Assembly (NCBI GenBank): GCA_017163975.1
Contig: JAFFSR010000087.1
Span: 496,001-560,000 of the forward strand
Length of the DNA: 64,000 bases
Direction: 5' to 3'
DNA from: Anastatus disparis
Taxonomy: Eukaryota; Arthropoda; Insecta; Hymenoptera; Eupelmidae
Below are positions 7,085-19,738 of the stretch, piece by piece. The position numbers and the translations under genes were made by a program. The notes beneath the pieces were generated by a model. It did not search any database and was not told the origin of the DNA. It saw nothing but the letters and a program-made list of their open reading frames with translations. Every line of letters starts with the position of its first letter. Position 1 is the stretch's first letter.

Positions 7085-8397
7085 CCCCTGGAAAATTGGG
7101 AAATGCCGGAAAATCTTCAATTATGTAACCATATGAAAATTTTCAACATTAATACTTACATTTTCTTATTATTATAATTTCTTGTAGTGTTTTAAAGCTT
7201 TTAAATAATATATTTTTAATAATTTAAATATTTATTAATTAATAAAACGGCCTTTTCTTTGTAAATAATATTATGTTTTTCAATGAAACATAAAAATGAC
7301 TGATTTTTTTATGTTTTCTATATTAATATTCTTTATATATATATATTATTTTATTTATATTAAATTATTATTCGATATTATTATTATTAAAACATGTATC
7401 ACAATAAAACTATCATTTTTTAATTAAATATAAAAATGTTTTTTCTTTTTGTTTCTTTTATTAATGTGAATTCTATTTGTATAACATGTGTTGTAAATGA
7501 TACTAATTATTTTTAATGTGTTAATTTTAAATATTTACAGTCGTTTTCAAAATGAAATTGTAATATTAAATATATTTTTGTACAATAAATGTTTAATAAT
7601 TTTGTAATAAAATTTTTATATTTATTCAATTTCACATATTTTTTTTTTATTAATTTCCTATTAATAATTTTATGCAATTTTAATAAAATGATCATCGCTA
7701 ATTATATTATGGTTACAATATATTTTATAAAATATTACCTGCACAAACTTTTATTTAATATAGATCTCTACATCAAAATATAATGATAGAGTAATTTATT
7801 AAATTGAATTATAAATCATATATGAAAATATATTTTATTTGATGATAAAAGTATACTTTATAAGAAAATATTTCTAATTGAAGAATCTCTATCAAAAAGT
7901 ATAGTGCTCACTTAGTTGACAACGTTTATTTATTTATTTAAAACATGTTTAAAATCAATAATATAATAAATATATTTGACAAAAAAAGGAACAATTTAAT
8001 ATTCTCATGGAAAACAATAACGCTTTATATTCATATACATATATATATCGAAATACAAAGACCAAAGCTATTCTGCAATATGTACATTGAATTCAATTAA
8101 AACATTATCTTTTTTTTCAAACAATTTTTCAGTACTTCAAGAATATAATTGAATAATAATAAAAAATACATTAAAAAATCAGTCATTTTTATGTTTGATT
8201 GAAAAACATAATATTATTTACAAAGAAAAGGCCGTTTTATTAATTAATAAATATTTAAATTATTAAAAATATATTATTTAAAAGCTTTAAAACACTACAA
8301 GAAATTATAATAATAAGAAAATGTAAGTATTAATGTTGAAAATTTTCATATGGTTACATAATTGAAGATTTTCCGGCATTTCCCAATTTTCCAGGGG
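7085..8397. mobile_element. 1.3-kb element with ~225-bp terminal inverted repeats
   Basis: The left end CCCCTGGAAAATTGGGAAAT (from 7085) is the exact inverse of the right end (ending 8397), and near-identity continues for about 225 bases on each side to AAAATGACTGATTTTTT. The interior is very AT-rich with no credible ORF. A shorter inverted pair (AAAGAATATTAATATAGAAA near 7056 and its inverse near 7310) partly overlaps the left end. No target-site duplication is evident, so the superfamily is open. Confidence 0.8.
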
Positions 8398-9479
8398 GCT
8401 GAAAATAAGTCCATTCTTAATATTTTCTCGAGTTACCCCAGATTAAAAAAAAAGAAGGTTCTACGTCGTCTAGAAGCCGAGATATTGCATTTTTTTCGCG
8501 GTCCCCGCTTGAGGCAACGATATCCTAATACTTGCCGCGCGGAAAACGAAGCTGAAGCCACTCTCACCAAGACCATCTTGCAGATGTACCTATCACTTTA
8601 AAGATGTAGAAAATCATATTCATGGCATTAATTGTATAACTATTTATTGCATTCAAAAATATAAGTCTTCATTGAAATTTCCTGAAAATTTCAACTCTTA
8701 ATGTTTATAAATAACGGAGATATGAATTTTTGAAAAAAAATGTTATCTCCGTTAGTATTGATCGTAGGAAATACTTTTTTTTTAAAGAATGCGTTTTTGA
8801 AATAGCTATCAAATGAGACTAATTAGAAGTCCGTATGACAAAAAACCAAAAAGTTATTCCATTTATTTATAAGCAAAAAAATAGCCTAATTTTACATTAA
8901 CTGTTTAACAATAATTTTTTTAAAAAATTATTAATTTCTTCGACTTAACTTATACTTTAAACTTAGAAGAATCCATTCCACTTTGTTAAATGTCGGAAAA
9001 TTCACAATGTTCTGTCTTATGATTGTTTAAATAAATCTTCTTTGGGATAAACAATTGCAATTATTCATAAACTATCAAACCGATCGGACTGAAATTTTTA
9101 TGCTTATAAAGACCCACAATGGCCTCACCTACAATGTATTATAAATCACTTATAACAATTATTATAAAAGTTATTAACATTTATAAAACAGTGTAAAAAT
9201 GAGTGTTTTTCGCGATTATCCGGAAAAGTTGTTGACCGATTTTCACGTACCCAATAATGAAATTTTAGGTCTTCTTAATGCCTATAACTTTTATTTATAA
9301 CATTTTTCTCTAAAACGTCATTTGAAAATTATAGGGCAAAATATCGTTATTTTCAGACTTTGATCGTTGTTTATAAAAAAATAGGGCAAATCTAGCTGTA
9401 TCTTTTTATTTATTTATCATCTACTAACCCCCCTCAATGATTTCCTACCTTCAAATATCTGTAATAAATTAAGTCATGA
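8398..9479. other. Gene-free stretch
   Basis: An open frame runs from the preceding TIR into 8601 but shares bases with the transposon end and resembles no protein. The remainder is AT-rich with a local repeat of ATCTCCGTTA-type sequence near 8710-8760. No RNA gene or promoter was identified. Confidence 0.5.
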
Positions 9480-10006
9480 AATTTCGTAGAATGACTGGAC
9501 TATTCGTTTGCCTTCTAAAGATGATGTTTTTTGGATGCTCCAAAATAGAACTGAAATTTTTGGCAATGATATCAAAATTAGGTGTGATCTAACAAAGGCT
9601 CAACAGATGCACATGCGTAATTTGAAGGATGAATTAAAGATGCGTGCAAATAATAGTGAAAATATCTTGATAATGAGATATTTTAATGGGATTCCACGCA
9701 TTGTTGCTAAACTTGCTTCTTCGACTACCAATTGACAATCAGATGTTTGAAGTGATTTTTCTGTTTGCTACCAAAATATACATAGTATTTTTGGGAAGTT
9801 ATCAAGTTTCAGATCAATATTTTCTATGAGGCTGATGCAAGATATATATAGTTTTAACTGAGACTTGGCTAAATGATGGTGTAAAAAATTCAGAATGTGG
9901 TCTTGTTAATCATAAGATAGTACGTTGTGATAGGTCTATTTTCACCAGCGGGAAAAATTCTACCGGAGGATTATTGGTTGCTTTTAAAAAAAATATTAAA
10001 ATCAAG
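9480..10006 (+). pseudogene. LINE remnant part 1: ORF1 tail and endonuclease start
   Basis: At 9497-9735 an open frame (KDDVFWMLQNRTEIFG ... KAQQMHMRNLKDEL ... YFNGIPRIVAK) resembles the C-terminal part of ORF1 proteins of Jockey/CR1-type LINEs. At 9851-10006 another frame carries LTETWLNDGV and STGGLLVAFKKNIKIK, the second and third landmarks of the AP-type endonuclease domain of ORF2. The intervening part contains stops. The copy is cut at 10007 by a TIR element; the next part is at 14500. Confidence 0.65.
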
Positions 10007-10256
10007 TGTGTGGGTGAGAATGAGTGGCATAAGTCACATTTAAAAAAAAATTTAGTTAGTGGTATATTTCATTTCTTTAACATTAAAACAACTTATTTAT
10101 CAAAATAGAATGACTTTTTTGTTTATTTTTCTTTAATATTATAGGCACTGTAAAAATGGCACTCAATAGAAATGTATATTAATTTAAAACTTTAACGGCA
10201 GGCCGGAGTAGAACCTGATACCGACCGAGTAACAATTGAGTTGTTTGTTATTTACT

Positions 10257-10536
10257 TGTGGGGACACCCACTTATCTATGTATGCGTATGGCGCTGCAAG
10301 CGCACCAACACACATGTAAGTGTGTACATGAAAACGTCTCTGCGCAGGCTCAACTTAGTCGAGGAAGAAGCAGCTCAGCGACTGCTTCTCTGTACTTCAG
10401 TCTTGCTCCGAGAGTCATTGCGCTCAGTCGCACTGACTCCTTAATAAAGTCTAGTTAATTATATTTCTGACTTATTATTTTAGAATCCTCTCACTCCTGC
10501 CTTCAACAACGTTATACATGTAGGATGATCCCTACA
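10257..10536 (+). repeat. 5' LTR of the LARD-like element
   Basis: The 280-bp repeat runs TGTGGGGACACCC...GATGATCCCTACA. It contains AATAAAG (near 10443), which may serve as a polyadenylation signal. Confidence 0.9.
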
Positions 10537-10537
10537 T

Positions 10538-10556
10538 ATTGGTGACCCCGACTATC
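10538..10556 (+). promoter_or_regulatory. Candidate primer-binding site
   Basis: TTGGTGACCCCGACTATC begins two bases after the 5' LTR, the usual position for tRNA priming of minus-strand synthesis. The matching tRNA was not determined. Confidence 0.6.
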
Positions 10557-13500
10557 AAGGTACAGCGACGACCAAGCGGCCATTTTCTCGCAGCAACAAG
10601 CAACGGACCAGGGGGACGCCTCGAAGCCGCCATCTTGTTGTTCTCTCTGTGCGGGCTAAGCACCGAGTTAGCTGCTAAACGATCGCTGTCTCACGCACCA
10701 GGAGTTTTTGGGATGGAAGAAAAAAAAACGGAGCATCGCGCACGCATTTTCGCACGACCTCTGCGCGCTTCATCAAGAGACGCTTCTTCCGCGGCCCAGC
10801 CTCAGCCTCTCTTGCCGGAGCAACGCAGTCTTCTGCCATGAGGTAGTGAGAGTCGTTAAAACACGCTATCTTTTATATATTTTCTTTTTCTGGCAAAATC
10901 GCGACAGCACTGGCATAATCTGCCCAAATGTGCGAAAATTCGCGTAAGTTTCTTTGCCTTTCAAGTTCTGGCCACGTGGCGCTACTTAAATTTTCAACAC
11001 GTCTCGCCTAGAGTAAATCCTCTTTTCACGGCAGTGCGTGTTGTGGCCGTTAAATTATTTAAATCGCGAAAGAAGGTTAATTATCACCTTCGTGATTAAG
11101 CGCGCCCTTGACACGCGTTGTAGGCTATGCACGCATTGTGTCTGGCGTTTGAAAACTTCTTTTCGCATCATACATATTACAAAAATGTAAAATAAACGAA
11201 CTTTGCAAGAAACTTTATGCCGTAAGACACGCGTCATAATCATGTACGCATTCTGTCTGGCATGTTAAATTTTCTCTCGACCTAAACTACGCAATTTTGT
11301 TTTAAAAATAAGAAACGGCCAGTTTCAAGTCAAACAAATGCGGGTTTCTGACAACAAGTTCAACGGTCGAAAATTATAATTAAAATTAACTACCTCAAGG
11401 TCAACAAGGTCATATTCAACATCAAGCGACAGCGTAGTGCGAGAAATCGAATCTTCGCTGCTGACTGTTTGTATTAAATTCATTTTCATTTTGTAATATA
11501 ATCATCAAATCATTTTATAAGCAGCGAAGGCTCGATTTCAGACCATTTAATTTAAGCTAACTTAACCTTTGAAATTTTTTTTTGTTTACACTGTTTTACG
11601 AACCTTAGTATCTCTTTTGATTTTGAGCGAGTAACCTTCAGTACAATGTATTATAGGTCGTAATCAACTTATTGTTTGTTTTGTCATATATATTAATTAC
11701 TCGTCTCTGTTTGTAATTTTGTCCTTATACACATATACTTTTATATTCATTCTAACTTATACATATATAAGAATTTTAATTGTGTACATTGGGGACTTCT
11801 CGTCTTAAATTTTACAACATAAAGTATTTTAGTATACCATATTTTTAAACCATCGTGAGAAAAATCTCACTTCCATTCGAAGCGCTAGCATGCCTTAAGA
11901 GAGTGCCTTCGCTGATCCCGCCGGATCCTGTACGAGGACTCTCGAGAGGATGTGAGTGCCAAGAACTTTCTTTTATTTTAATATGGTTTGAGAAATAAGC
12001 GAGAGGTCCGCAACTGTTTCTTTTGGGCAGTTAGGCGCGTGGTAAGTTTTCTCTGTTTTTCACCCGCACGTGGGGAGAAGGCTTTTCGTTGTTTGGTCGT
12101 AGACCGCTTGTGGTCCTGCACGCCAGCCTCGGAGGGTCGACTTGATGGCGTCGGGTGCGCGTGTTATTAATTATTTGCGCTTGGGCGTCGGAGAGTTTCC
12201 TTCGCGTGTCTCAGTCGTTGACCACTAAGGTCCCATACGCTGAACACGTGGAGGTCAATTCGACTACACAAGACGCCATTTTCATTTTTTTTTTTACGCA
12301 CTTCTAAGGAGGGGATTTTTTGCGGGCCGCTCTCCATATAAGGTAGAGGAATCGATGCGAGCGTCTAGAACCTCTACCTTCCTTCAATTTATATAACGGG
12401 CAAAAAGCCAAAATTGTTTAGCTCTTAAGCGCCATGATGCACAAATCAAACGACAACGCAGAGAAAAAGGCGTCGCAATGTCTGCCCTCTAGTGTGGAGT
12501 AAAGTTAACGCGCGGAACAAGCGCTGCGAATTAAGTAAATTTTGAACAGAACAGTCGATAATGAGGACTGTAACACCAAACACGGAAAATTGGACTTTGC
12601 GACCCCTATTCTCTTAGCTTAATGACTCTGCACTCCGTGCAAGCGAAACACATGGCAAGAGCCATCTTAGGTCGGTAAATCAGATCTCAACACCGAACCT
12701 TACCAAAACACAAATTAAATGTCTGATTCGGTTATATTTGTTTTCTACATCTATACGTTCCTTTCAATTTTTTTTTAGAGTCAATTTTTCAATAAATACG
12801 TTCTAATTAACGTAAACCCTCTCGTAAACAGTCAAGTGCACTACGCAAATTTTTTTTTATTAATAATCATGCATCTTATATTTATTTAATACTTTCCTTT
12901 TTGTACACTCAATTATTTTTCTCCTTCATGTATTACTGATGCAAATCAAACCACATAACAAGTAACAATTTGGATAATCAAAAAACATTAATGCATCAAA
13001 TTATTCTTACAAATAAACCACAATGAGTTGTACTTATTGAACAGCATTTATAGTGCATTTGACTGTAGTAACTAATGCGCAAAAACCTTGCAATTTTGTA
13101 ATTTTTTTGTAATATTTCACAGCGAATAAAATGTCTGTACATAACAGCGCTCACACTTTAAAATAAATGCAATGAAGTAAAATACGTTCCGTACGTAATA
13201 TTGTGTGTGCAGCGCAATTTAATAGAAAATTATATTTTCACTGCGCTCTGTCTTCAAAGCGAACAAATCATCTATAATGTTAATTGCACTCTAAGTGCAC
13301 AAAAATCTATTTACATTGAGAATATTTTAATAGCGATAATAGCTAATTAACCTAATAATTTTCACTGTGATAAAGTATTTTGTCTTTTGCGAACCCATAT
13401 TGGGACTACAGTGTATCTCTTTCATAAGAACTACATGCAATTTTCAATAATTTTTTAATAAATTGTATTGAATGTACTCTAAGCTGTGATATAACTGCGA

Positions 13501-13811
13501 CATTTGTAATTTTTTAATAAATTGTATTGAATGTACTTTAAGCTGTGATATAACTGCGACATTTGTAATTTTTTAATAAACTTCAACCAGTGATAATGAC
13601 TGCGATATCTACAATGTTACTGCGACCACTGCCAATGCGAATTTTTTTTTTTTTTTTTTAGCGACATCTTTTAATTTAATTGTTATTATAACGTACAATT
13701 GTATAAAGAGAAAAAGAAGAACTAACCCTAATTAATCTATAATATAAGGCATTTTCTTGCGCTAAAAAATAATAATAATAATAAAGTTTACCCATAACAA
13801 TAATTAATTGT

Positions 13812-13825
13812 TGGGGGGGGAGTGA
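13812..13825 (+). promoter_or_regulatory. Polypurine tract
   Basis: GGGGGGGGAGTGA directly precedes the 3' LTR at 13826, the expected position of the plus-strand primer. Confidence 0.7.
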
Positions 13826-14105
13826 TGTGGGGACACCCACTTATCTATGTATGCGTATGGCGCTGCAAGCGCACCAACACACATGTAAGTGTGTACATGA
13901 AAACGCCTCTGCGCAGGCTCAACTTAGTCGAGGAAGAAGCAGCTCAGCGACTGCTTCTCTGTACTTCAGTCTTGCTCCGAGAGTCATTGCGCTCAGTCGC
14001 ACTGACTCCTTAATAAAGTCTAGTTAATTATATTTCTGACTTATTATTTTAGAATCCTCTCACTCCTGCCTTCAACAACGTTATACATGTAGGATGATCC
14101 CTACA
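13826..14105 (+). repeat. 3' LTR of the LARD-like element
   Basis: This 280-bp LTR is nearly identical to the copy at 10257-10536 and is followed by the TACT target duplication. Confidence 0.9.
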
Positions 14106-14499
14106 TACTCAAGTATTAATCGGTGTATCTTCAAATTAAAGGTTGAGCGCAATAGATATTATTATTATTATGAATATCTATGCACAAGAAAAGAAAAATC
14201 TACCGCTTTGTTTTTGAGAAAAAATATAACGCCAAAGTAAAAGTTTATGCTTATAATATTTTTGCGTTACTTACTTTTCTCAAAAACAAAGCGATAGATT
14301 TTTTTATTCTTGTGCATAAATATTTGTAATAATAATATCTATTGCGCTTAACCTTCAATTTGCAGATACATCGATTAACACTTGAGTAAATAACAAAAAT
14401 CTCAATTAGACAAGGACAGCGAATCCAGCCTGCTCTTAATATCGAAAATCTCGAAATTAAAAGTATGTGACTTATGCCACTCTCATTCTAACCCACACA

Positions 14500-14740
14500 A
14501 GTATTACTACTAAAAGACAACTCGTTTGAGATCTTAGCAATTAAGGTGTTTATGATCAATGAATTTTTCATATTAATAGCTGTATATCTTCGGTTTGATT
14601 TGATTGTTGGTGAATGTGGATATGTGATGGCTTTTCTTAATAATGTTCAGGAGATTTTATCTAATTTTAAATTTGACTGATTTTTGTAAGTTATATGATC
14701 CAATGCTTTAATAATTATGAAAATAATTTCAATAATATAA
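14500..14740 (+). pseudogene. LINE remnant part 2: endonuclease middle
   Basis: The frame at 14519-14675 reads NSFEILAIKVF and FILIAVYLRFDL, matching the central beta-strands of LINE AP-endonucleases (FE.L.IKV, ...IAVYL). It has no ATG, consistent with being an internal piece of ORF2. It continues the fragment ending at 10006 and is cut at 14741 by a Gypsy element; the next piece starts at 20897. Confidence 0.65.
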
Positions 14741-15445
14741 TGTATTTGCAGAGAATATAATAAAAGGTGAAGCGTACTTTTAACTACATATTTATTAAAG
14801 CATTAATCTGTACAATGAAACAAAAGGCACATGTTATCGCTTCCATAGCTTGACTACATCTAAACGTAAGAGCGTTTTGAAGCACGCGCGATATCGTTCG
14901 CTAATGGCGCCCTCACGTGACGGTATACAAAACTGACATGTTACGCGCATATATGAGAATCCTCCTCGCTTAATTCAAAAAAATTTTTGTTTACTTATAA
15001 GTCTAGACGTTGAAGAGGCTTGTGAAGGCGAGATGAGTGACGTAAACGGTTTTGGTAGTCTCAGGCGCGATATTTGTTTTCGCTGTGCATAAAGGCGCAG
15101 TTGATTCTACGATATTTTTAACACTCGGTATTGTTTCAATATCAAAATTTTGTTTATCACGCATAGCATTCGTATCTGGTACTTGTGTTATGAACACTTT
15201 AGGAACATTATCCACTATCACGCTAGTCGCTAAACTATTAACATTATTATGCGCTTGAAAACTTACAGTGTATTTGTACTTTTTCTCGCTCGCAGTTGGT
15301 CTAAGTGACGTTTCCGTACTCGGCCGTCGTCTGTGCCAATGTTGTAAGTTACGCGACCAAGTCTTTCAACTACTTCGGCTTTTCACCAGTTATTCACTGC
15401 ATAATCTTTAGCTATCAAATTGTCTTTTTCATTAAAAGTTGCTTT

Positions 15446-15703
15446 TCATTCTATGGTTTTGCGCACAGACGATTCAATAGCATACAAACGTGTTCTCAAC
15501 TTTCGGCCTGTCTGTAATTCAGCTGGTGAGCAGCCCGTTGTGCTGTCCGGCGTTGTTCTGTAGTAAAATAAGTATCTCTGTAGTGCATCCTGTCGTGATA
15601 ACTTTCCCTCCACTAATAATTTAAACTTATCCTTAAAAGAACGTACGGCATTTTCCGCTGCATTATTAGATGAAGGGTGATAACAAGCAGTTTCATGGTG
15701 CAC
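15446..15703 (-). pseudogene. Gypsy A integrase core, C-terminal part
   Basis: The frame contains YHPSSNNAAENAVRSFKDKF, the segment with the third catalytic acidic residue (AEN) of retroviral-type integrases, followed by the YRTTPDSTTGCSPAEL segment also typical of Gypsy integrases. It lies downstream (minus) of the zinc-binding part at 16062-16364, with broken frames in between. Confidence 0.7.
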
Positions 15704-16061
15704 TATATTATTCTTTCCTAAGAAAACCTTAAAATTGTCTCACGTAAACGTCATCCCATTATCTATTACTATAGACATAGGGAGTCTCCATACACCAAAA
15801 TACTCCTTAAAAGCCGCAATCGTACTAGGAACTGTAATATCTGTCATTTTCTTAATATCTATCCATTTTGAAAAAAGCGTCTGTTATGACCAAGTACATA
15901 TGTCCTTTTATTAGTCCTCAAAAATTTGCATGTATGCGCTCATTAGATCGTTAAGGCTATTCTCATACATATAAAACTCACCTAGGCGGATTACAATGAG
16001 CTTGTAAACAAAAACTGCATGACTTGGCTAAATTCTCTATATCACTGTCCATCTTCGGCGA

Positions 16062-16364
16062 TCATATGAAAGATATGGCAAGTGCTTTCATTTTAACGAT
16101 TCCAGCATGCGAGCTATGTAATTCATTTAATATTTCAGCACGTAACAATAATGGTATAACTACTCTGTAACCCCATAACAGACATCCTTTTTCAATTGAC
16201 AATTCTAAAAATCTGTTTTTATATACTAAGAGTCGATCATCAACCTTCTTTGGCCAACCATTCTGTACATATTGAATAACCTCTTTTAATACAGAATCTT
16301 TACTAGTTGCTGCCCAGATGACTTCACTATTTAATGAATTTATTTCTTCTCTAACATAGCTCAA
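16062..16364 (-). pseudogene. Gypsy A RNase H / integrase junction
   Basis: The sequence ending ILNELHSSHAGIVKMKALA matches the H-x3-H part of the integrase HHCC zinc domain. The preceding VIQYVQNGWPKK and YKNRFLELS segments are typical of the RNase H to integrase linker in insect Gypsy elements. Frames on both sides are interrupted. Confidence 0.65.
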
Positions 16365-17433
16365 ATAAGAGTAATCTTCCGATTTGCTCTTAGTATGTTC
16401 TGTCCTAACATTTTCGATGAAAACGCGTGACAGCGCATCAGCAGGTCCGTTGTCGTTGAATAATTCATAATACTAAACACCACTTGCCGCTATTTGCGGT
16501 AATCCCTTTTTAGATCCAAATATTAATGATAAGGGCTTGTTATCAGTTTCCAAAATAAATTTGCGCCCATAAATATACTGGTGAAATGATTTTGCTGCAA
16601 ATACCAACACTGACACTTCGCCATCGAGTTAAGAGTAATTACATTCGTTTCATATTAATACTCTTGATGCATATGCTACTGGTCGTTGCTCTCCGCTTGG
16701 ATACGTGTGTCAAAGTACCACCCCTAATCCTTTCGGTCACGCATCACATTTAACTTTTACCGGCAACTTAGTATAGTAATGCGCTAATACATCGTGTGAG
16801 ACTAAACTATCTTTTTCGTGTTGGAATGCATTTTCTCACTCACTCGTCCAGTTCCACTTGACATCTTCTCATAATAACTCGTACAATAGACTAGCGATTT
16901 TAGCGAAATCCCTAATAAACTTCGCATAGTAATTAATTGCACCTAAAAACGATCTTAGTTCCGAAATATCTCGTGGCGCTGACATTTTTATTATCGTATC
17001 AATTTTAGATTTCGAAATACACATTGTGCATAATTCATAACCAAGCGCATCCCTTCACTCTTGCGCATCTAATTCATAACCGAGAAATTGTATGCTTTCT
17101 TTTGCGAATTGACATTTTTCTTTTTGTACCGTAGGCCTTTTTCTTTAAAACATTTTAAAACCTCGTTTAAATTTTTTTGTGATCTTCCCGCGTTTTTCAG
17201 TAAATAAAAACATCATTAAAATAAACTAAAGTACCATCTACCCCGTTTAAAACCTTTTCCATTTCTCTTTGGAACAACCCTGGAGCAGACGCAATACCCT
17301 AACTTAATCTATTATATTTGTAAAGTCCTTTGTGAGTCGTTATAGTGGTTGAACTTTTTGACGTCTAATTCAATTTGCTAATATACCTGTGCTAAGTCTA
17401 ACTTTGAAAAAACGTTTCCTTTATCTAGTTTAT

Positions 17434-17673
17434 TTAAGAAATCGCACACCTGCGGCACCGGGTATCATGTACTACTAAATGAGGGTTTAAGGTTATTTTA
17501 TAGTCTTCGCAGACTCTTAATTGTCCATTTGACTTTAACACTGGCACTATGGGCCTAACCCATTCGCTGTTGTTTTCAGGTTCTAAGATGTTAGAATTTA
17601 CTAATCTTTCTATCTCTTTCTCAAGTTTAGCACGCATAGCAAACGGTAACGGTCTAGCTTCACAAAAAAACAA
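17434..17673 (-). pseudogene. Gypsy A reverse transcriptase N-terminus
   Basis: RAKLEKEIERLVNSNILEP, then WVRPIVPVLKSNGQLRVCED, then YKITLNP are the first conserved RT blocks of Ty3/Gypsy. The catalytic YxDD region further downstream (about 17200) is only visible in broken frames. Confidence 0.75.
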
Positions 17674-17755
17674 ATGTTGTATCTGATTTTAATTGCAACG
17701 AAAATTTCTCATCTTTATAATTACCTAACTCATCTGAAAATACCAACTCAAATTT

Positions 17756-18067
17756 TTAAAAAATAGAAATTTTACACGCTTTCGCATCGTTAGTTAACAA
17801 CTTAATTGTGAGCCCTTCTCCACTATTATCTACGTGAATTAAGTTAAGTTCACGTAGCCATTGACGTCCTATTATAGGTATATCACCTTCGCTTGGCAAT
17901 ACAAACAATTCTAATTGATACATATTTTCTTTATGCTTAACTGATACAGATAAACTGCTTAAAAGCAAGCCGGAGCAGATTCGGTACCAACGGAGAATCG
18001 AAAATCTGTTGTTTAATTTTCTTCTACTATACGTAATGGAATGCATTGAAATTTTAAATACATTCAC
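17756..18067 (-). pseudogene. Gypsy A aspartic protease, C-terminal part
   Basis: VLPSEGDIPIIGRQWLRELN matches the conserved end of retrotransposon aspartic proteases (ILGRDWL-type motif). The DTG/DSG active-site part is not present; it was probably lost where the repeat at about 18080-18660 inserted. Confidence 0.6.
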
Positions 18068-18079
18068 GAAATTTATTTC

Positions 18080-18660
18080 TCTGTTGCGCTCGCTAAAAAT
18101 AATTGAAGAACATTTTAAAAAATTAAAAATTTTATACTACAGCTGTTTATTAAACTCTAAATACGGTTACTTACTTTTCGTTTAAAATATAGTGAATTTT
18201 ATGAAAAAAACATCTATTATACAATCATGTATGTATAAAAAATTGCGCTCGATAACAATTTCTTTTGAAAACAGTATAATTATTTTATTTATAATAAAAT
18301 AACATTTTTACTTCTCGAGGAATAAAATTTTCTATATAGCATAGTAAATTTAACGAAATTTCTCTCAGTGTATTTAACATGATTTCAGTTTTTATTTAAA
18401 TCTCTAATTAATATATTTTCAAAAATAAAAAAAATAGAATTTTATAACTTACAAATATAAAAATATATATATTTTTTTGCATGCATAATATAATTTATGA
18501 TTTACTATTAAGTTAAAAAATATTTTATGAAAAATCTGCTGATAAATCAGCTAATATATCAACTGATATATCAGCTGCTATTAGCGGACAAATCAGCATC
18601 TGATTTATCAGCTGATATATCAGCTGATTTACCAGCAAGTTTATTAGCTGCTTTTTCATA
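18080..18660. mobile_element. CTGATAAATCAGC-type repeat inserted in Gypsy A
   Basis: This block shares long stretches with 25376-25900, 44760-45310 and 46320-46890, including TTTTATGAAAAATCTGCTGATAA and a palindromic run of GCTGATATATCAGC units. It begins right after the gag zinc-knuckle region, so the last ~30 codons of the gag frame (KSADISADKSDADLSA) are donated by the repeat. Confidence 0.65.
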
Positions 18661-19373
18661 GCAGAGATAATTCTTAAAATGACAGTTTGACTTTAAATGA
18701 TTCGAACGGCCACAACAATAACAGTTCTTAAAATTTGACGTTTGCTTATTTGACGCGCTCGGCTTTTTAGCTTGAAATTTCTTTTCAGTTACAAAATTTA
18801 CATTATCCGTTGATGACGTTAATGACGGGTCCATTTTCGTTGCATCACGTCCTGCTGCTTTTAATGATAAACCCAACTCTACTGCTTTTTGGTAACTTGA
18901 TTCTCGTCCTGTTAATAATCTTCTCTTTGTTGCTTCACTAGCGATTCCCCAGACAAATTGGTCGTATAAATGCGTTTCTAAATTATTACCAAAATCACAG
19001 AACGTTGTAAGTTTCTTCAGGTTGGCTACGTACATTTTAATATTTTCTTTTGCTTGCTGCTTACATCCTTTAAACTTATATCTCTTTATTATGACGCTTG
19101 GAGCAGATTGTAAATGATACTTCATGGTTTTTGCTAACGTTGCTAGTGATAGCTATGCTGAACGTGCTGGCGAGCATAAATTACGCAATAAGGCATACGC
19201 TTCTTTTCCGAGAAGCGTGATGAATAACGATACATATTTTTCTGCAGGTACTTCGATGACAGTACAATATTGCTCCAGGCGTTCATACTACATTTCCCTT
19301 CGTCAAGCGTATGTTCGGAAATACTTTCAATAATGCCTTTATAAACTGTTATCTGTGGTTTGGACTGTGACAC
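18571..19373 (-). pseudogene. Gypsy A gag
   Basis: Two frames (19143-19373 and 18571-19125) cover a gag-like protein. The second contains a capsid-like segment (ENIKMYVANLKKLTTFCDFG, LYDQFVWGI) and a zinc knuckle CYCCGRSNHLKSNCHF that fits CX2CX4HX4C. The frame break near 19130-19143 and the repeat-derived C-terminus make it non-functional. Confidence 0.7.
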
Positions 19374-19738
19374 TGATATTCCCGCTAACTATTCTACAGC
19401 TCCCAATCTTTGAAATTCCTCTTCTAAATCTTTTTTCATTCGCTGTGCTTCTTGTTCTTACGCCAACAATTCCTGTTCACGTCTTGCCATTTCCAACTGT
19501 TTTCTTGATCATTTTGCCTTTGTTACCATTACTTTTCTTTTCAAACCAATTTTTTTTGTTTTTTTTTTAACACTATTACTTCATTTACAACTTTTATTTC
19601 TTTTTCAGTTCATTCAGTTAATAAACTTTTATCAGTTTGATCGGTTTAATCAGTTTTATCCTCGTTGCCAATGTAAAGTATTTGCGGGGAATATAATAAA
19701 AGGTGAAGCGTACTTTTAACTATATATTTATTGAGACA

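Larger units (their letters stand above)
10257..14105 (+). mobile_element. Young non-autonomous LTR retrotransposon (LARD-like)
   Basis: Two 280-bp LTRs (10257-10536 and 13826-14105) start TGTGGGGACACCC and end GATGATCCCTACA, differing at about one position (GTCTC/GCCTC). TACT flanks the element on both sides (10253-10256 and 14106-14109) as a 4-bp target duplication. The 3.3-kb interior has a candidate primer-binding site and a polypurine tract but no frame with gag, protease, RT or integrase motifs; the longest ORFs are short and unlike known proteins. Mobilisation would need proteins from an autonomous relative. The near-identical LTRs indicate a recent insertion. The orientation is given by the PBS and PPT. 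Confidence 0.9.
10192..14439. mobile_element. TTAA MITE split by an LTR element
   Basis: TTAACGGCAGGCCGGAG begins at 10192 and CCAGCCTGCTCTTAA ends at 14439, with TTAA at both ends as for piggyBac-type target sites. The two halves (10192-10256 and 14110-14439) align with the intact relative at 58707-59102, which shows the uninterrupted target ATTTACTCAAGTATTAA. The interior folds into a long inverted repeat (TCTATCGCTTTGTTTTTGAG and its inverse). Confidence 0.85.
10007..14499. mobile_element. TIR element inserted in the LINE
   Basis: TGTGTGGGTGAGAATGAGTG (from 10007) is matched inversely by CACTCTCATTCTAACCCACA ending at 14499. The inverted similarity runs about 35 bases, through GGCATAAGTCACAT. 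The two ends sit exactly between LINE endonuclease segments, and AAG on both sides may be the target duplication. Its own DNA is about 250 bases (10007-10191 and 14440-14499); the rest is a nested TTAA element. Confidence 0.65.

Noticed and set aside
10241..10947. Several ORFs in the LTR and leader of the LARD-like element
   Set aside because: They repeat identically in both LTRs or lie in the leader, and show no retroviral motif.
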